Assembly: GCF_003063665.1 (NCBI RefSeq)
Contig: NZ_NESF01000001.1
Span: forward strand, 806,001 to 870,000
Length of the DNA stretch: 64,000 nucleotides
Origin: Limnohabitans sp. Hippo3
GTDB lineage: Bacteria; Pseudomonadota; Gammaproteobacteria; Burkholderiales; Burkholderiaceae_C
Direction of reading: 5' to 3'
Shown here: positions 53,859-64,000 of the stretch, in pieces
How the letters are laid out: every line of letters begins with the position of its first letter
Position numbering within the stretch: the stretch's first letter is position 1
The notes under the pieces: generated by a model
The model's input: the letters and a program-made list of their open reading frames with translations, nothing else
Told to the model about the DNA's origin: nothing
The model's database searches: none
Made by a program: the position numbers and the translations under genes

Positions 53859-54692
53859 TCAGCGGGCGCGGACCAGGTGCTTGACGGCGCCCACGGCCTC
53901 TCGCACATCCGTGAAGATGGCGTCAGCACCCAGCTCATGCGGGTCGAACGTCCGGATCATGAAAATCGGCCCCCCCAGCACCACACGGACCTTGGGGTTG
54001 CCCGAGCTTTCGCGCAAATGCCCAATCAAAGCCGGCAAGGTCTGCAGCTGCGCCTCCAGGGCCACCGAAATGCCCACCACATCAAACCATTCGTTGGCCA
54101 CAGCCCGCAGCAACTCGGACTCGGAGGACGAGATTTCCAGCACCACCTCAGACCCGGCCTGACGGAAAAAGTCGGCCACGATGGTCAAGCCCAAAAAATG
54201 CTGGGAACCCGGCGCACAGGCGAGCATGATCCGCTCGCTCTCGCCCTCGACGCTGGGCCCGGCGGGTGACTCGTAGCCCAAGCGGTAAATCATCTGGTGC
54301 ATCAAGGCCAGGCCACACGTGACCTGGGTGAAATCACACAGATCCTGCTCCCACAAAACCCCCAGGTGGCGGGCAGCGGGGGTGATCAATTCCAGAAAGA
54401 TGCGGTCATGCGCCAAACCGCGGGCCATCAAGGCATCCACAAGCTGGTTGGCCTTCAAGCCATCGCCGCTCAGACAGTGTTGGGTGAACGCCAAAAATTC
54501 GGGAAGTTCGCCCGCTGGCAGCTGCTCGCTCAGAGCCTTGGCCTTGGCGGGGAAAAATTGCTGCACATTGAGCAATCGGGGAATGATCTGCTTTTCGATC
54601 ACCGCCAGCAGGGATTCCTTGCAATCCTCTGGCAAGTTGTTGGCCCGTTTCAAACCATTCGATTGACCACCCAAGCCATTGAACTCAGACAT
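53859..54692 (-). CDS. B12-binding antirepressor-like regulator, AerR/PpaA family (copy 1)
   Basis: 277 residues. A helical B12-binding-2-like part (about 80-140) with LGVLWEQDLCDFTQVTCGLALMHQMIYRLG, then a Rossmann-type B12 domain with CAPGSQHFLGLTIVADFFRQAGSEV; His165 sits in the H-x-x-G position of the cobalamin motif. AerR/PpaA proteins bind B12 and counteract PpsR/CrtJ in a light-dependent way. The start is the ATG at 54692; the frame opens at 54770. It is convergent with bchO. Confidence 0.85.
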   Translation of the reverse strand: MSEFNGLGGQSNGLKRANNLPEDCKESLLAVIEKQIIPRLLNVQQFFPAKAKALSEQLPAGELPEFLAFTQHCLSGDGLKANQLVDALMARGLAHDRIFLELITPAARHLGVLWEQDLCDFTQVTCGLALMHQMIYRLGYESPAGPSVEGESERIMLACAPGSQHFLGLTIVADFFRQAGSEVVLEISSSESELLRAVANEWFDVVGISVALEAQLQTLPALIGHLRESSGNPKVRVVLGGPIFMIRTFDPHELGADAIFTDVREAVGAVKHLVRAR

Positions 54693-54836
54693 GCGCGTTC
54701 CTTGCAGCACGAGCGTGTCACCCTTGGGGAAGGTAAAAACCGGGGCGTCAATTCGCCAGCAACATAGCATGCCGGTCCGCTGCTGCAGATTGCTTTATAG
54801 ATTTTTTGCCCTGCTGCAACAAGCATGGCAAACCCC

Positions 54837-54861
54837 TAGCCCTGGCGGGTGGGCTGCCAGG
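54837..54861. repeat. Hairpin GCCCTGGC...GCCAGGGC between tspO and aerR copy 1
   Basis: An 8-base perfect stem with a 9-base loop in the 260-base gap after tspO. There is no T tract, so termination is uncertain. The rest of the gap (54693-54954) shows no gene. Confidence 0.45.
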
Positions 54862-54954
54862 GCAAGGCGTCAACCCTCACCTGCACAGTGGGCCCCACCC
54901 CTTCAAACCAACTGCTTTTGAACCACAGACCTAGCCAGATTAGAGTCCACGGTG

Positions 54955-55446
54955 TTACACGAGACCGACAAAAGGTCCGTTGAGCTGCACGGTTTGCCAG
55001 TTCAGCACAGCGGCGATGCTGACCCAGACCCAGTAAGTGATGAGCAACAAACTCGCCCAGCGCGACAGACGCCACAGACCCACGATCAGGGCCAGGATGG
55101 ACAGCCACAGCAACACCACTTCGTACAGGGCCCAGTCAGGGCGCTGCAGTTTGAAGTACAGCGCACTCCACAGGATATTGAGCAGCGCGTTCGCGCCAAA
55201 CAGCCCCGCCACGCGCCGACGCAAAGCGGCGGTGTCGGCCGCCTGCCAGGCCAGCCAGCCGCTGATCGCGCACAAGCTGAAAATCGTGGTCCAGATGACC
55301 CCGAACGCGGCATCAGGGGGTTTCCAGGCCGGATGCTTGAGCGCGAAGTACCACGGCCCCAATTCGGTCAAGGCCGCGCCAATGCCCGCCGTGGCATAGC
55401 TCAGCGCAAAGGCCACTGCCAAACGGGTCCAAGCAGATTTATTCAT
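54955..55446 (-). CDS. tspO: TspO/MBR tryptophan-rich sensory protein
   Basis: 163 residues, five helices. Family signature GPWYFALKHPAWKPPDAAFGVIWTTIFSLCAISGWLAW, and LFGANALLNILWSALYFKLQRPDWALYEVVLLWLSI. TspO binds porphyrins and in Rhodobacter modulates photosynthesis gene expression in response to oxygen. The ATG at 55446 is the best start. It lies 58 bases after bchP. Confidence 0.93.
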   Translation of the reverse strand: MNKSAWTRLAVAFALSYATAGIGAALTELGPWYFALKHPAWKPPDAAFGVIWTTIFSLCAISGWLAWQAADTAALRRRVAGLFGANALLNILWSALYFKLQRPDWALYEVVLLWLSILALIVGLWRLSRWASLLLITYWVWVSIAAVLNWQTVQLNGPFVGLV

Positions 55447-55504
55447 GAGCGGTATTGTCCTCGGATCCCAACTACAGGTCCGGTGTGCCACCGCACCCAG
55501 GGCA

Positions 55505-56713
55505 TCACGTTCGTGCCAGGCCCAGCAGGTGGGCCATGTCCTTGAAGAAGATGCGCACGTGCGCCATCGGGTCCTTGCGGGCCAGCTCCTTGTTCATGTA
55601 GGACTCGAAGGTCAGGCGTTGCACGTCGCGGTCTTCGCAGATCTTGACGAACTTTTCGCGGCGGCGGTCGTTCTGGTACCAGAAGTACTGCATCACGCCC
55701 AAGATCCAGAACACCCGACCATGCTGCTTCATGAAGCTCTTGCGACCTTGTTTCAAGCAGGCGCTGTTGCCGGTTTTAAGGGCCTGGTGCGCCGCTTGCG
55801 CCACACGGCGTGCGCAGTCCATCGCGTAGTAAATGCCTTCGCCCGAAGAGGGGGCGACCACACCCGCCGCATCGCCCGCCACGATCACGTCGCGCCCGTT
55901 GTCCCATTGGGGCAGCGGCTTGAGCGGAATCGGCGCACCTTCGCGGCGCAAAGTGGGCGCGTGGGTCAGACCCGCAATTTCACGCAAACGCGCCGTGGCG
56001 CTGCGCAGCGAATAGCCTTTGTCGGCGCTGCCCATGCCCACGCTCATGGTCTTGCCGTGCGGGAACACCCAGCCGTAAAAGTCGGGCGAGACCTCGCCCT
56101 GGTAGTAAACATCGCAGCGCGCCGCGTCGTAACCGGGTTGTCCCACGGGCGCTTCGATGATCTCGTGGTACGCGAACACATATTTGGTTTTGTGCGCATT
56201 GGGAATGGCTTGGCGCGCGACTTCGGACCGGGCACCGTCGGCCCCCACCACCATGCGGGTGGACACCCTGACCGGATGGGCATGCTCGGCGGCGGCATGC
56301 TCTTTGGGCGTGACCGGGGTGTAGTGGACCCACAACATGCCGCTGTCATCGCGCTGCAACTTGTCAAAGATCGCCTGGCAACGCACCGCACCCGACTGGG
56401 CAGCGCGTTCGCGCAAATACTCGTCGAACTCGTCGCGGTCGACCATGCCGACAAAACCGTTGTCGATGGGGATGTCCACTTTGTTGTCGGCGGGCGAGAT
56501 CATGCGGGCGCAGCGCACCTTGGCCACCAGCAGGTGGTCAGGAATATCGAAATCCTGGATCAGGCGCGGCGGGATCGCGCCGCCACAAGGCTTGGTGCGG
56601 CCCTGGCGGTCCAGGAGCAACACGCGCCATCCCTGGCGCACCAAATCGTGTGCGGCGGTGGCTCCCGAAGGCCCGCCCCCTACCACGACGAAGTCGTAAT
56701 CGGTCTGGTTCAT
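55505..56713 (-). CDS. bchP: Geranylgeranyl reductase BchP
   Basis: 402 residues. FAD-binding N-terminus YDFVVVGGGPSGATAAHDLVRQG, then LLDRQGRTKPCGGAIPPRLI, VVGADGARSEVARQAIP and VIVAGDAAGVVAPSSGEGIYYAMDCARRVAQ. It reduces the geranylgeranyl tail of bacteriochlorophyll to phytyl. It overlaps the PucC-like gene start region (ATGA). Confidence 0.96.
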   Translation of the reverse strand: MNQTDYDFVVVGGGPSGATAAHDLVRQGWRVLLLDRQGRTKPCGGAIPPRLIQDFDIPDHLLVAKVRCARMISPADNKVDIPIDNGFVGMVDRDEFDEYLRERAAQSGAVRCQAIFDKLQRDDSGMLWVHYTPVTPKEHAAAEHAHPVRVSTRMVVGADGARSEVARQAIPNAHKTKYVFAYHEIIEAPVGQPGYDAARCDVYYQGEVSPDFYGWVFPHGKTMSVGMGSADKGYSLRSATARLREIAGLTHAPTLRREGAPIPLKPLPQWDNGRDVIVAGDAAGVVAPSSGEGIYYAMDCARRVAQAAHQALKTGNSACLKQGRKSFMKQHGRVFWILGVMQYFWYQNDRRREKFVKICEDRDVQRLTFESYMNKELARKDPMAHVRIFFKDMAHLLGLART

Positions 56714-58065
56714 GAGCTTGACCCACCTTTCAGCAATACGGGACCATCCAAACGCAAACGCTGGCGCTGTGCAGGACCGGCGCGCAGGCGAGAAGCCACC
56801 GCTGCCGAGACCGCAAACATGAGCGCCTGCATGCCAAACACGGCGGCATAGGCCGTGCGCTGTTCACCCAACACGGCGTGGGCCAGATCGCTGGCCGCGG
56901 TGCCGAGCAATCCCCCCAAACCAAAGGCCGCAGCTTGCGCCGCGCCCCACAAACCCATGCGCGTGCCTTCGCGGCCCGGGCCACCTTCACCCGCCAGTCG
57001 CATCATGGTGGCAATCGCCGCGATCGAGAACGCGCCATTGGCCACCCCCAGAAACACCACATTGGCCTTGAGCGGCCAATCGACCGACACGGCCGAGCTG
57101 ACCAGACCCAGCGTGGCCAGCGCCGATACCAGACAGCCGCCCACCATCCAGGCCTGCACCGAACCCAGGCGCCCCGCCACCCAGCGCGAACCGGCCCCGG
57201 CCACCGCCAACATGCCGATCAATACCCCCATGTGGTGCCAGCCCGAGAGCTGCGTGGTCTGGCCCGGCGTGAAGCCGTGCACCGCACCCGCGAAGGGCTC
57301 CAGAATGAGGTCCTGTGCGCTGTAGGCCAGCATGGACATGAACACAAACACGGTGAAGGTGCGCGCCGCAGGCTCGGCCCAGACCTCTTGGAAGGCCTCT
57401 TTGAAATTCTGTTTTTGCAGGCGTTCGGTGTTGTCGCTAGCGGCAGAGGTCAAGACCGAGCCGCCGTCTTTTTCCAGGCCCCACAAACACAGCGCCGTGA
57501 TGCACGCCGTGAGCAGGCTCAGGCCCGCCGAGACCTGCAGCAGCACCTGCGGGCTGTAGGGGTCGATCAGCTTGCCGACCACCCCGGCCGTGACGGCAAA
57601 GCCCACGATCATCATCAGCCACACGGTGGTGGCCGCGGGCGCGCGGCGCTCGTCGGGCACGCGCTTGGCCATCAGCGCCAGCAGCGACGTGCCGCAAGCG
57701 CTCACGCCCAAACCGATCAGGCCGAAAGACAACCAGGCCAGCAACGCGCCATACAAAGGTTGCGCGGCCATCCACACCGTGGCCCAAGCGGCCATCACGC
57801 CACCCACGCCCAGCACGACCATGCCGCCCATCATCCAGGGCGTGCTGCGCCGCCCCTTGTCGGAGCCAAAGCCCATGCGCGGGCGCACCATTTGCACCGC
57901 GTAATGCCAGGCCACCAAAAAGCCGGGCAGCAAAGCCGGCAGCGCCAGCTCAACCACCATGATGCGGTTGAGCGTGGACGTGGTCACCACCACCACCGCG
58001 CCCAGACAGGCTTGAATCAGCCCCAAGCGGATGATTTGGAACCAGCCAAACACGGGGACGTTCAT
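56710..58065 (-). CDS. BCD/PucC-family carrier (ORF428-like)
   Basis: 451 residues with 12 helices and the PucC/BCD family blocks RLGLIQACLGAVVVVTTSTLNRIMVVELALPALLPGFLVAWHYAVQMVRPRMGFGSDKGRRSTPWMMGGM and LEPFAGAVHGFTPGQTTQLSGWHHMGVLIGM. The position between bchG and bchP is the standard place of ORF427/428 in purple bacterial clusters. It may deliver bacteriochlorophyll to assembling complexes. Confidence 0.93.
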   Translation of the reverse strand: MNVPVFGWFQIIRLGLIQACLGAVVVVTTSTLNRIMVVELALPALLPGFLVAWHYAVQMVRPRMGFGSDKGRRSTPWMMGGMVVLGVGGVMAAWATVWMAAQPLYGALLAWLSFGLIGLGVSACGTSLLALMAKRVPDERRAPAATTVWLMMIVGFAVTAGVVGKLIDPYSPQVLLQVSAGLSLLTACITALCLWGLEKDGGSVLTSAASDNTERLQKQNFKEAFQEVWAEPAARTFTVFVFMSMLAYSAQDLILEPFAGAVHGFTPGQTTQLSGWHHMGVLIGMLAVAGAGSRWVAGRLGSVQAWMVGGCLVSALATLGLVSSAVSVDWPLKANVVFLGVANGAFSIAAIATMMRLAGEGGPGREGTRMGLWGAAQAAAFGLGGLLGTAASDLAHAVLGEQRTAYAAVFGMQALMFAVSAAVASRLRAGPAQRQRLRLDGPVLLKGGSSS

Positions 58066-58997
58066 AAGACCCCCACGCTGCTGTGCAAACCGCTCAACTG
58101 GCGCAGCCCCCAGGCGCTGACCATCATGCCGCTGACAAACAGCGGCACACCAAAGGCCGAGACATGCAAGGCGCGCTCAATCGGTTGGCGCAAAAATTTG
58201 AGCATCAAGGGCAGCTGCAAGACCGCCAAGGCCAAGACAGCCGCCGAATGCCAGGGCAGCTGCCAATAAGCCAGCAACAGGGTCACCGCCAGCTGCGGCA
58301 CCAGCATGAACACACAGGCCATGCGTGCTGCGTCGTGCGCGCCCAGCTGCACCGGCAGCGAGGCCACGCCCATGCGGCGGTCGCCTTCAATGGCCTTGAA
58401 ATCGTTGAGCGTCATGATGCCGTGTGCCCCCACGCTGTAGAGCAGCGCCAGCGCCACCGAATGCGGCCCCGGCCAGGCCCCACCCAGCATCACGGCCGTG
58501 CCGGTGAGCCAGGCCAGTCCTTCGTAACTCAGGGCGCAGGCCGCATTGCCCCACCAGCCGTTGTTTTTCAGGCGCACGGGCGGTGCGCTGTAGGCCCACG
58601 ACAAGGCAATGGCCAGGGTGCAAGCCGCAAAGCCCCAAGGTCCCATGAGCGTGGCCCAGACCAGCGACAGCGCGGTCCAAGCGATGGCGATGCCCAAACC
58701 CCAGCGCCCGGGCATGCGGCCCGAGGGAATGGGGCGGTTGGGTTCGTTGATGGCGTCCACGTGGCGGTCAAACCAGTCGTTCACGGCCTGGCTGCTCGCG
58801 CAGACCAGTGGGCCGGTCAACACCAAACCCAGCAAGAGCAAAGCCCAATTCGCGCCCAAGTCCTGGCCCGAAGCCACCACGCCGCAGGCAAAAGCCCACA
58901 TGGGCGGAAACCAGGTGATGGGTTTGAGGAACTCCGCCACCGTGCCCAGCGCAGGCCGGGTGCGTGGGGGTGTCAGAGCGAGTGGCGGGGTGTCCAT
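58062..58997 (-). CDS. bchG: Bacteriochlorophyll a synthase BchG
   Basis: 311 residues, UbiA prenyltransferase fold. First Asp motif SSQAVNDWFDRHVDAINEPNRPIPSGRM (Asp near 74, 78 and 81), second motif GIMTLNDFKAIEGDRRMGVASLPV. It attaches geranylgeranyl (or phytyl) to bacteriochlorophyllide. The gene overlaps the PucC-like gene by four bases. Confidence 0.96.
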   Translation of the reverse strand: MDTPPLALTPPRTRPALGTVAEFLKPITWFPPMWAFACGVVASGQDLGANWALLLLGLVLTGPLVCASSQAVNDWFDRHVDAINEPNRPIPSGRMPGRWGLGIAIAWTALSLVWATLMGPWGFAACTLAIALSWAYSAPPVRLKNNGWWGNAACALSYEGLAWLTGTAVMLGGAWPGPHSVALALLYSVGAHGIMTLNDFKAIEGDRRMGVASLPVQLGAHDAARMACVFMLVPQLAVTLLLAYWQLPWHSAAVLALAVLQLPLMLKFLRQPIERALHVSAFGVPLFVSGMMVSAWGLRQLSGLHSSVGVL

Positions 58998-59025
58998 GCC
59001 CCCATTGTGAAGAGACTTTCCAAAA

Positions 59026-59043
59026 TGTCAATCAAGATTGACA
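59026..59043. promoter_or_regulatory. PpsR/CrtJ box upstream of bchG
   Basis: TGTCAATCAAGATTGACA is a near-perfect palindrome (TGTCAATC/GATTGACA) and matches TGT-N12-ACA exactly. It lies 29 bases before the bchG start. Confidence 0.75.
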
Positions 59044-59048
59044 CTTAT

Positions 59049-59066
59049 CGTCAGCTCAAAGTGACA
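59049..59066. promoter_or_regulatory. Degenerate second PpsR-type box upstream of bchG
   Basis: CGTCAGCTCAAAGTGACA differs from TGT-N12-ACA by one base and starts 23 bases from the first box. It abuts the ppsR stop codon. PpsR/CrtJ usually binds pairs of boxes cooperatively. Confidence 0.35.
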
Positions 59067-59070
59067 TTCT

Positions 59071-60459
59071 TCAAGGATTGTCGGCTTCAGCCTCGGCCAC
59101 CATGCCAAATCGGCGAAGTTTGACGTACAGGCTTTGGCGCGACAAACCCAGCATTTCCGCCGCCGAGGCGCGGTTGTTGTGGGTCAGCTCCAGCGCGGCC
59201 TCAATGCACAGGCGCTCGATGGTGTCCACCGTCTCGCCCACGATGTCCTTGATGGGGCGACGCCCCACCAGCTGAGACAAATCGGCAAAGGGATGGATCT
59301 GGCTTTGCGCCACAAACGCCCCACCTTGCAGGCGACGGTCCATGTCGCGCACGAAAAAGGCATACATCGGCTCGGGCCGGCTCAGGCACACTGCCGACAC
59401 CTCGACCGGCAAGGTCATGCCCGACAAGGTGCGCACCTCGGTGGCGAAATTGCGCACCGGCAACTGCTGGCGCAAACTGGTGTTGAGCACGCCCCAGTCC
59501 ACCGCGCCACGCTGCAGCCAGCGCTCCAGGTTCTGGCCCACCACTTGCGAGGAGGCGGTCAGGCCCAGCAAAGCCATGCCCTCTTCGTTGACGCTTTTGA
59601 TCGTGCCCGAGGTGTCGGTGAGCAGCCAGCCGTCCGGAAAGCGTTCCATGGCCTCGCTGAGCGCGGCCGAAGACCCGGCCTCGTGCAAGGGGGCCGCGAC
59701 GGCGTCGCGGGTGACCAGACGCACCAGAAACTGCGCCCCACCCTCCTGGCGGAACACCGTGGCCGACACCGTCCAGGCCGAAGGCAGTCCCGCCACACGG
59801 GCCGAGCACATCTCGATCCGGCCCGTGGCCAGCGCCATGCGCAGCAAGGACTGCACTTCGCCTTGGCTGTCGGCTTCAAAACACTCACGCACGTCACGGC
59901 CTACTAGGCGTTTGCCCGCATCCTTGAGCAGGGACTGCGCGCCCACATTGGCCTCCAGCACGCGCTGGGTGCTGGCATCCACCATCAATACCGCCTCGGA
60001 GGACGTGTCAAACAGCACGCGGTAGCGCGCCTCGATGTGGCGCAGGCGCAAATAGTCCCGCTCCATCGACTGCTGGGTTTCGACCAAACGGCGCTGCAGC
60101 TCGGCCAGGCTTTCCAGGTCACGGCCGAGGGCCAGCAATTTGCTGCCGCCCAGTGGCAAGAGCACATATTGCAGGGCCACCTCGTTCCCCAAAGGGGACA
60201 GGTGGTTCACATGCCGCCAGCGCAGGAAGTCGGGTGTGCCCTTGGACTGGAGCATTTCCTGGATTTTGATGCGGCTTTCGGTGGTGACGGTGTCGATCCA
60301 GCGGCGCCCGATCCAGGCCTGGCAACCCAATGCCGCCAAGGTGTCACGCCCGGTGGAGACGTCCTCGATCACCCCTTGCAGGTCCATGACCAAGGTGACG
60401 TCCGACACCACACCCAGCAACTGGGACAAGGTAGACGGGTCCAATGAGGGAAGCTTCAT
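59071..60459 (-). CDS. ppsR: Photosynthesis repressor PpsR/CrtJ
   Basis: 462 residues: N-terminal segment, PAS domains (LFDTSSEAVLMVDASTQRVLEANVGAQSLL and WLLTDTSGTIKSVNEEGMALLGLT), and a Fis-type C-terminal HTH (IEAALELTHNNRASAAEMLGLSRQSLYVKLRRFGM). Cys418 just before the HTH matches the redox Cys of CrtJ/PpsR. It represses bch, crt and puc genes under oxygen. The start is at the ATG at 60459. Confidence 0.95.
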   Translation of the reverse strand: MKLPSLDPSTLSQLLGVVSDVTLVMDLQGVIEDVSTGRDTLAALGCQAWIGRRWIDTVTTESRIKIQEMLQSKGTPDFLRWRHVNHLSPLGNEVALQYVLLPLGGSKLLALGRDLESLAELQRRLVETQQSMERDYLRLRHIEARYRVLFDTSSEAVLMVDASTQRVLEANVGAQSLLKDAGKRLVGRDVRECFEADSQGEVQSLLRMALATGRIEMCSARVAGLPSAWTVSATVFRQEGGAQFLVRLVTRDAVAAPLHEAGSSAALSEAMERFPDGWLLTDTSGTIKSVNEEGMALLGLTASSQVVGQNLERWLQRGAVDWGVLNTSLRQQLPVRNFATEVRTLSGMTLPVEVSAVCLSRPEPMYAFFVRDMDRRLQGGAFVAQSQIHPFADLSQLVGRRPIKDIVGETVDTIERLCIEAALELTHNNRASAAEMLGLSRQSLYVKLRRFGMVAEAEADNP

Positions 60460-60493
60460 GCTGTAAACCAACTGCGTTTGAGTATCAGGAAGT

Positions 60494-60511
60494 TGACACT
60501 TGAATTTGTCA
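60494..60511. promoter_or_regulatory. Reverse-order dyad TGACA-N8-TGTCA upstream of ppsR
   Basis: TGACACTTGAATTTGTCA has the half-sites in the opposite order to a PpsR box. It is 35 bases upstream of ppsR. It may be an operator or part of a promoter; the evidence is weak. Confidence 0.3.
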
Positions 60512-60589
60512 TACAAGTATAGGCTGATATAAGGAGAAAAACGCTTGGCCTTGCGGTTTCTATGTGTTCAGACGCACACACAGGGCCTG

Positions 60590-61396
60590 TCAGCTCGCGC
60601 TCACCGCCGCAGCCAACATGGCTTGCGTGATGTGCGTCACCGTGGTGGGCGCATCTTCTGCGAGCACCCGGGCGGCCAGGCCTTGCAGGCGCTCAGGGGC
60701 CACCAACGCCATCGGTCCACCGACAAACACCCGCAAGCTCAGGTTGTCCGAGTTGTCACGCAACTGCGGCAAAAGCGTCCTCAGGGTGTCCAGGTGCCGG
60801 TCGGTGCTCACCGAGATGCCTGCCGCATCAAACCAGTCCGACTGGAACAGCCGTTTGAATTCGGCCACATCCTGCGGCACGCCCACGGTGACCGTCCAGC
60901 CGGCACGCTTGAAGAACTCACTGAGCATGAACAGCCCCATGCTGTGCTGGGCCCCCGGCTCGGTCAGCAACAGCAGGCTCAGGCCATTGCGCTGGCGCGG
61001 CGCTTCCTGCAGGAACTCGCTGCTGAAGTCGTGCAGCAGCTGCTGCAAGTGGGCTGACGCGATGGTGGTCATGGCGAAATCGAGCCGGTCAGCGCTCCAC
61101 CACTCGCCCAGCAAACGGGCGCAGGGCGTGATGCCTTGCAGGTAAATGTCTTCCAGCGACTGCCCCTGGCGCTGCCAGCCGAACACCACCTGGCGCGCCG
61201 CATCCAGGCCTTGCAGACAGGCTTGCGCCAGGATCTGGATTTGCGCCATGTCGAGCGCCGACTTGCCGGCAAAGGTGGTGCCGCCCACCAAACGTGGGCC
61301 CACAGGGGCACCCTGCCGCAAGGCTTCGGGCCAGTGGTGCGTCAGTCCGGGGCCAGAGGGCGGGGACTGCGAGTTTTCAACATTGAATTGAGCCAT
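60590..61396 (-). CDS. B12-binding antirepressor-like regulator, AerR/PpaA family (copy 2)
   Basis: 268 residues, same architecture as copy 1: LLGEWWSADRLDFAMTTIASAHLQQLLHDF, then LTEPGAQHSMGLFMLSEFFKRAGWTV with His151 at the cobalamin position, and DAAGISVSTDRHLDTLRTLLPQLR. It lies directly upstream of ppsR on the same strand, the usual place of aerR/ppaA, and is divergent from bchF. It likely modulates PpsR binding. Confidence 0.85.
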   Translation of the reverse strand: MAQFNVENSQSPPSGPGLTHHWPEALRQGAPVGPRLVGGTTFAGKSALDMAQIQILAQACLQGLDAARQVVFGWQRQGQSLEDIYLQGITPCARLLGEWWSADRLDFAMTTIASAHLQQLLHDFSSEFLQEAPRQRNGLSLLLLTEPGAQHSMGLFMLSEFFKRAGWTVTVGVPQDVAEFKRLFQSDWFDAAGISVSTDRHLDTLRTLLPQLRDNSDNLSLRVFVGGPMALVAPERLQGLAARVLAEDAPTTVTHITQAMLAAAVSAS

Positions 61397-61569
61397 GACA
61401 AGCACCGATCATCAGAGGGATACACCAGCGGCAGGCTCCTGGGGATCGGAGTGCTCGTCGCAAGAGTTGCATTGGGCCGGGCACCGGAATGCCCCTGCAC
61501 AACACAGGCTTGAGTGTGAGTGGGTTGGGAAGAGTTGTATCTAGTGTAAACCCTATCATTCGAGAATAT

Positions 61570-63430
<1,861 letters not shown>

Positions 63431-63447
63431 AAGCGCAGGAACACCCC

Positions 63448-64000
63448 ATGCAACTGACGCTCTGGACTTACGAAGGACCGCCCCATGTGGGCGCGATGCG
63501 CGTGGCCACCGCCATGACGGACGTGCACTACGTGTTGCACGCCCCACAAGGTGACACTTACGCCGACCTGCTGTTCACCATGATCGAGCGCCTGCCGCGC
63601 CGCCCCCCCGTCACCTACACCACCTTCCAGGCGCGCGATTTGGGCGGCGACACCGCCGAACTGTTCAAGGACGCCGCACGCCAAGCCATGGCGCGCTTCA
63701 AGCCTGCCGCCATGTTGGTGGGCTCGTCCTGCACGGCGGAGTTGATTCAAGACGACCCGGGCGGTTTGGCCCAGGCCCTGCAACTGCCCATCCCCGTGGT
63801 GGCGCTGGAGTTGCCTTCGTACCAGCGCAAAGAAAACTGGGGCGCGAGCGAAACCTTTTACCAACTGTGCCGCCACCTGGTGCACAAACCCGCCGCCGAC
63901 AAACCCGCCAAGGCGCGGCCCACTTGCAACATCCTGGGCCCCAGCGCCCTGGGCTTTCGCCACCGCGACGACGTCAAGGAAATCACGCAACTGCTGAACC
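63448..64000 (+). CDS. bchB: Light-independent protochlorophyllide reductase subunit BchB (N-terminal part, cut by window end)
   Basis: The reading frame starts at the ATG at 63448 with AGGA a few bases upstream and runs off the end (about 184 residues visible). [49 protein letters not shown] matches BchB; Asp36 is the unusual fourth cluster ligand given to the BchN/BchB interface. [20 protein letters not shown] and [15 protein letters not shown] also fit. Confidence 0.96.
   Translation, partial: MQLTLWTYEGPPHVGAMRVATAMTDVHYVLHAPQGDTYADLLFTMIERLPRRPPVTYTTFQARDLGGDTAELFKDAARQAMARFKPAAMLVGSSCTAELIQDDPGGLAQALQLPIPVVALELPSYQRKENWGASETFYQLCRHLVHKPAADKPAKARPTCNILGPSALGFRHRDDVKEITQLLN

Overview
The window looks like a GC-rich chromosomal segment of a freshwater Burkholderiales bacterium, probably Comamonadaceae and close to Limnohabitans or Rhodoferax, that carries a bacteriochlorophyll photosynthesis gene cluster (aerobic anoxygenic or purple non-sulfur lifestyle). 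This assignment is inference from gene content: protocatechuate 4,5-cleavage (pmd) genes, a Tad pilus locus, TRAP and Liv-type uptake of aromatics or organic acids, and a PpsR-type photosynthesis cluster. No rRNA, tRNA, CRISPR array, transposase or phage gene was recognised.

Layout. 1-1.6 kb: the end of a type I secretion HlyD adaptor, followed by a stand-alone GlmS-like glutaminase domain that has lost its catalytic residues. 1.6-11.7 kb: a Tad/Flp pilus locus, with tadE and tadG-like genes divergent from flp-tadV-cpaB-rcpA-lipoprotein-tadZ-tadA-tadB-tadC. 11.8-12.6 kb: a Crp/Fnr regulator. 13.0-19.9 kb: a quinate/shikimate catabolic operon (TRAP transporter dctQMP, aroQ, an aroE-type dehydrogenase, an HPPD-like VOC protein, dehydroshikimate dehydratase) behind a TetR regulator. 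20-22 kb: ferredoxin, thioesterase, a second aroE and a small membrane protein. 22.1-29.8 kb: an MFS carrier and the pmdEFDABC operon for protocatechuate meta-cleavage, with a divergent LysR gene; REP-like repeats sit in several of its gene junctions. 29.9-36.8 kb: a GntR-led operon with a branched-chain-type ABC transporter, a VanA-like Rieske oxygenase and an orphan [2Fe-2S] ferredoxin. 37-40 kb: a hypothetical gene, chrA and hemE. 40.1-47.4 kb: a complete ccmABCDEFGHI cytochrome c maturation operon. 47.6-64 kb: photosynthesis genes: HiPIP, nnrU, bciB, bchI-D-O, a B12-binding AerR/PpaA homologue, tspO, bchP, a PucC-like carrier, bchG, ppsR, a second AerR/PpaA homologue, bchF, bchN and the start of bchB.

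How it works together. The 13-36 kb part reads as a funnel: quinate/shikimate (through dehydroshikimate) and methoxylated aromatics (through the Rieske demethylase) would both yield protocatechuate-type diols, which the pmd enzymes would convert to pyruvate and oxaloacetate. The 38-64 kb part joins tetrapyrrole synthesis (hemE), cytochrome c maturation, a HiPIP electron carrier and bacteriochlorophyll synthesis. Dyads of the PpsR/CrtJ form TGT-N12-ACA occur just upstream of bchF (two), bchG, bchI, nnrU and, unexpectedly, ccmA. This suggests that cytochrome c maturation may be under the same redox/light repressor as pigment synthesis.
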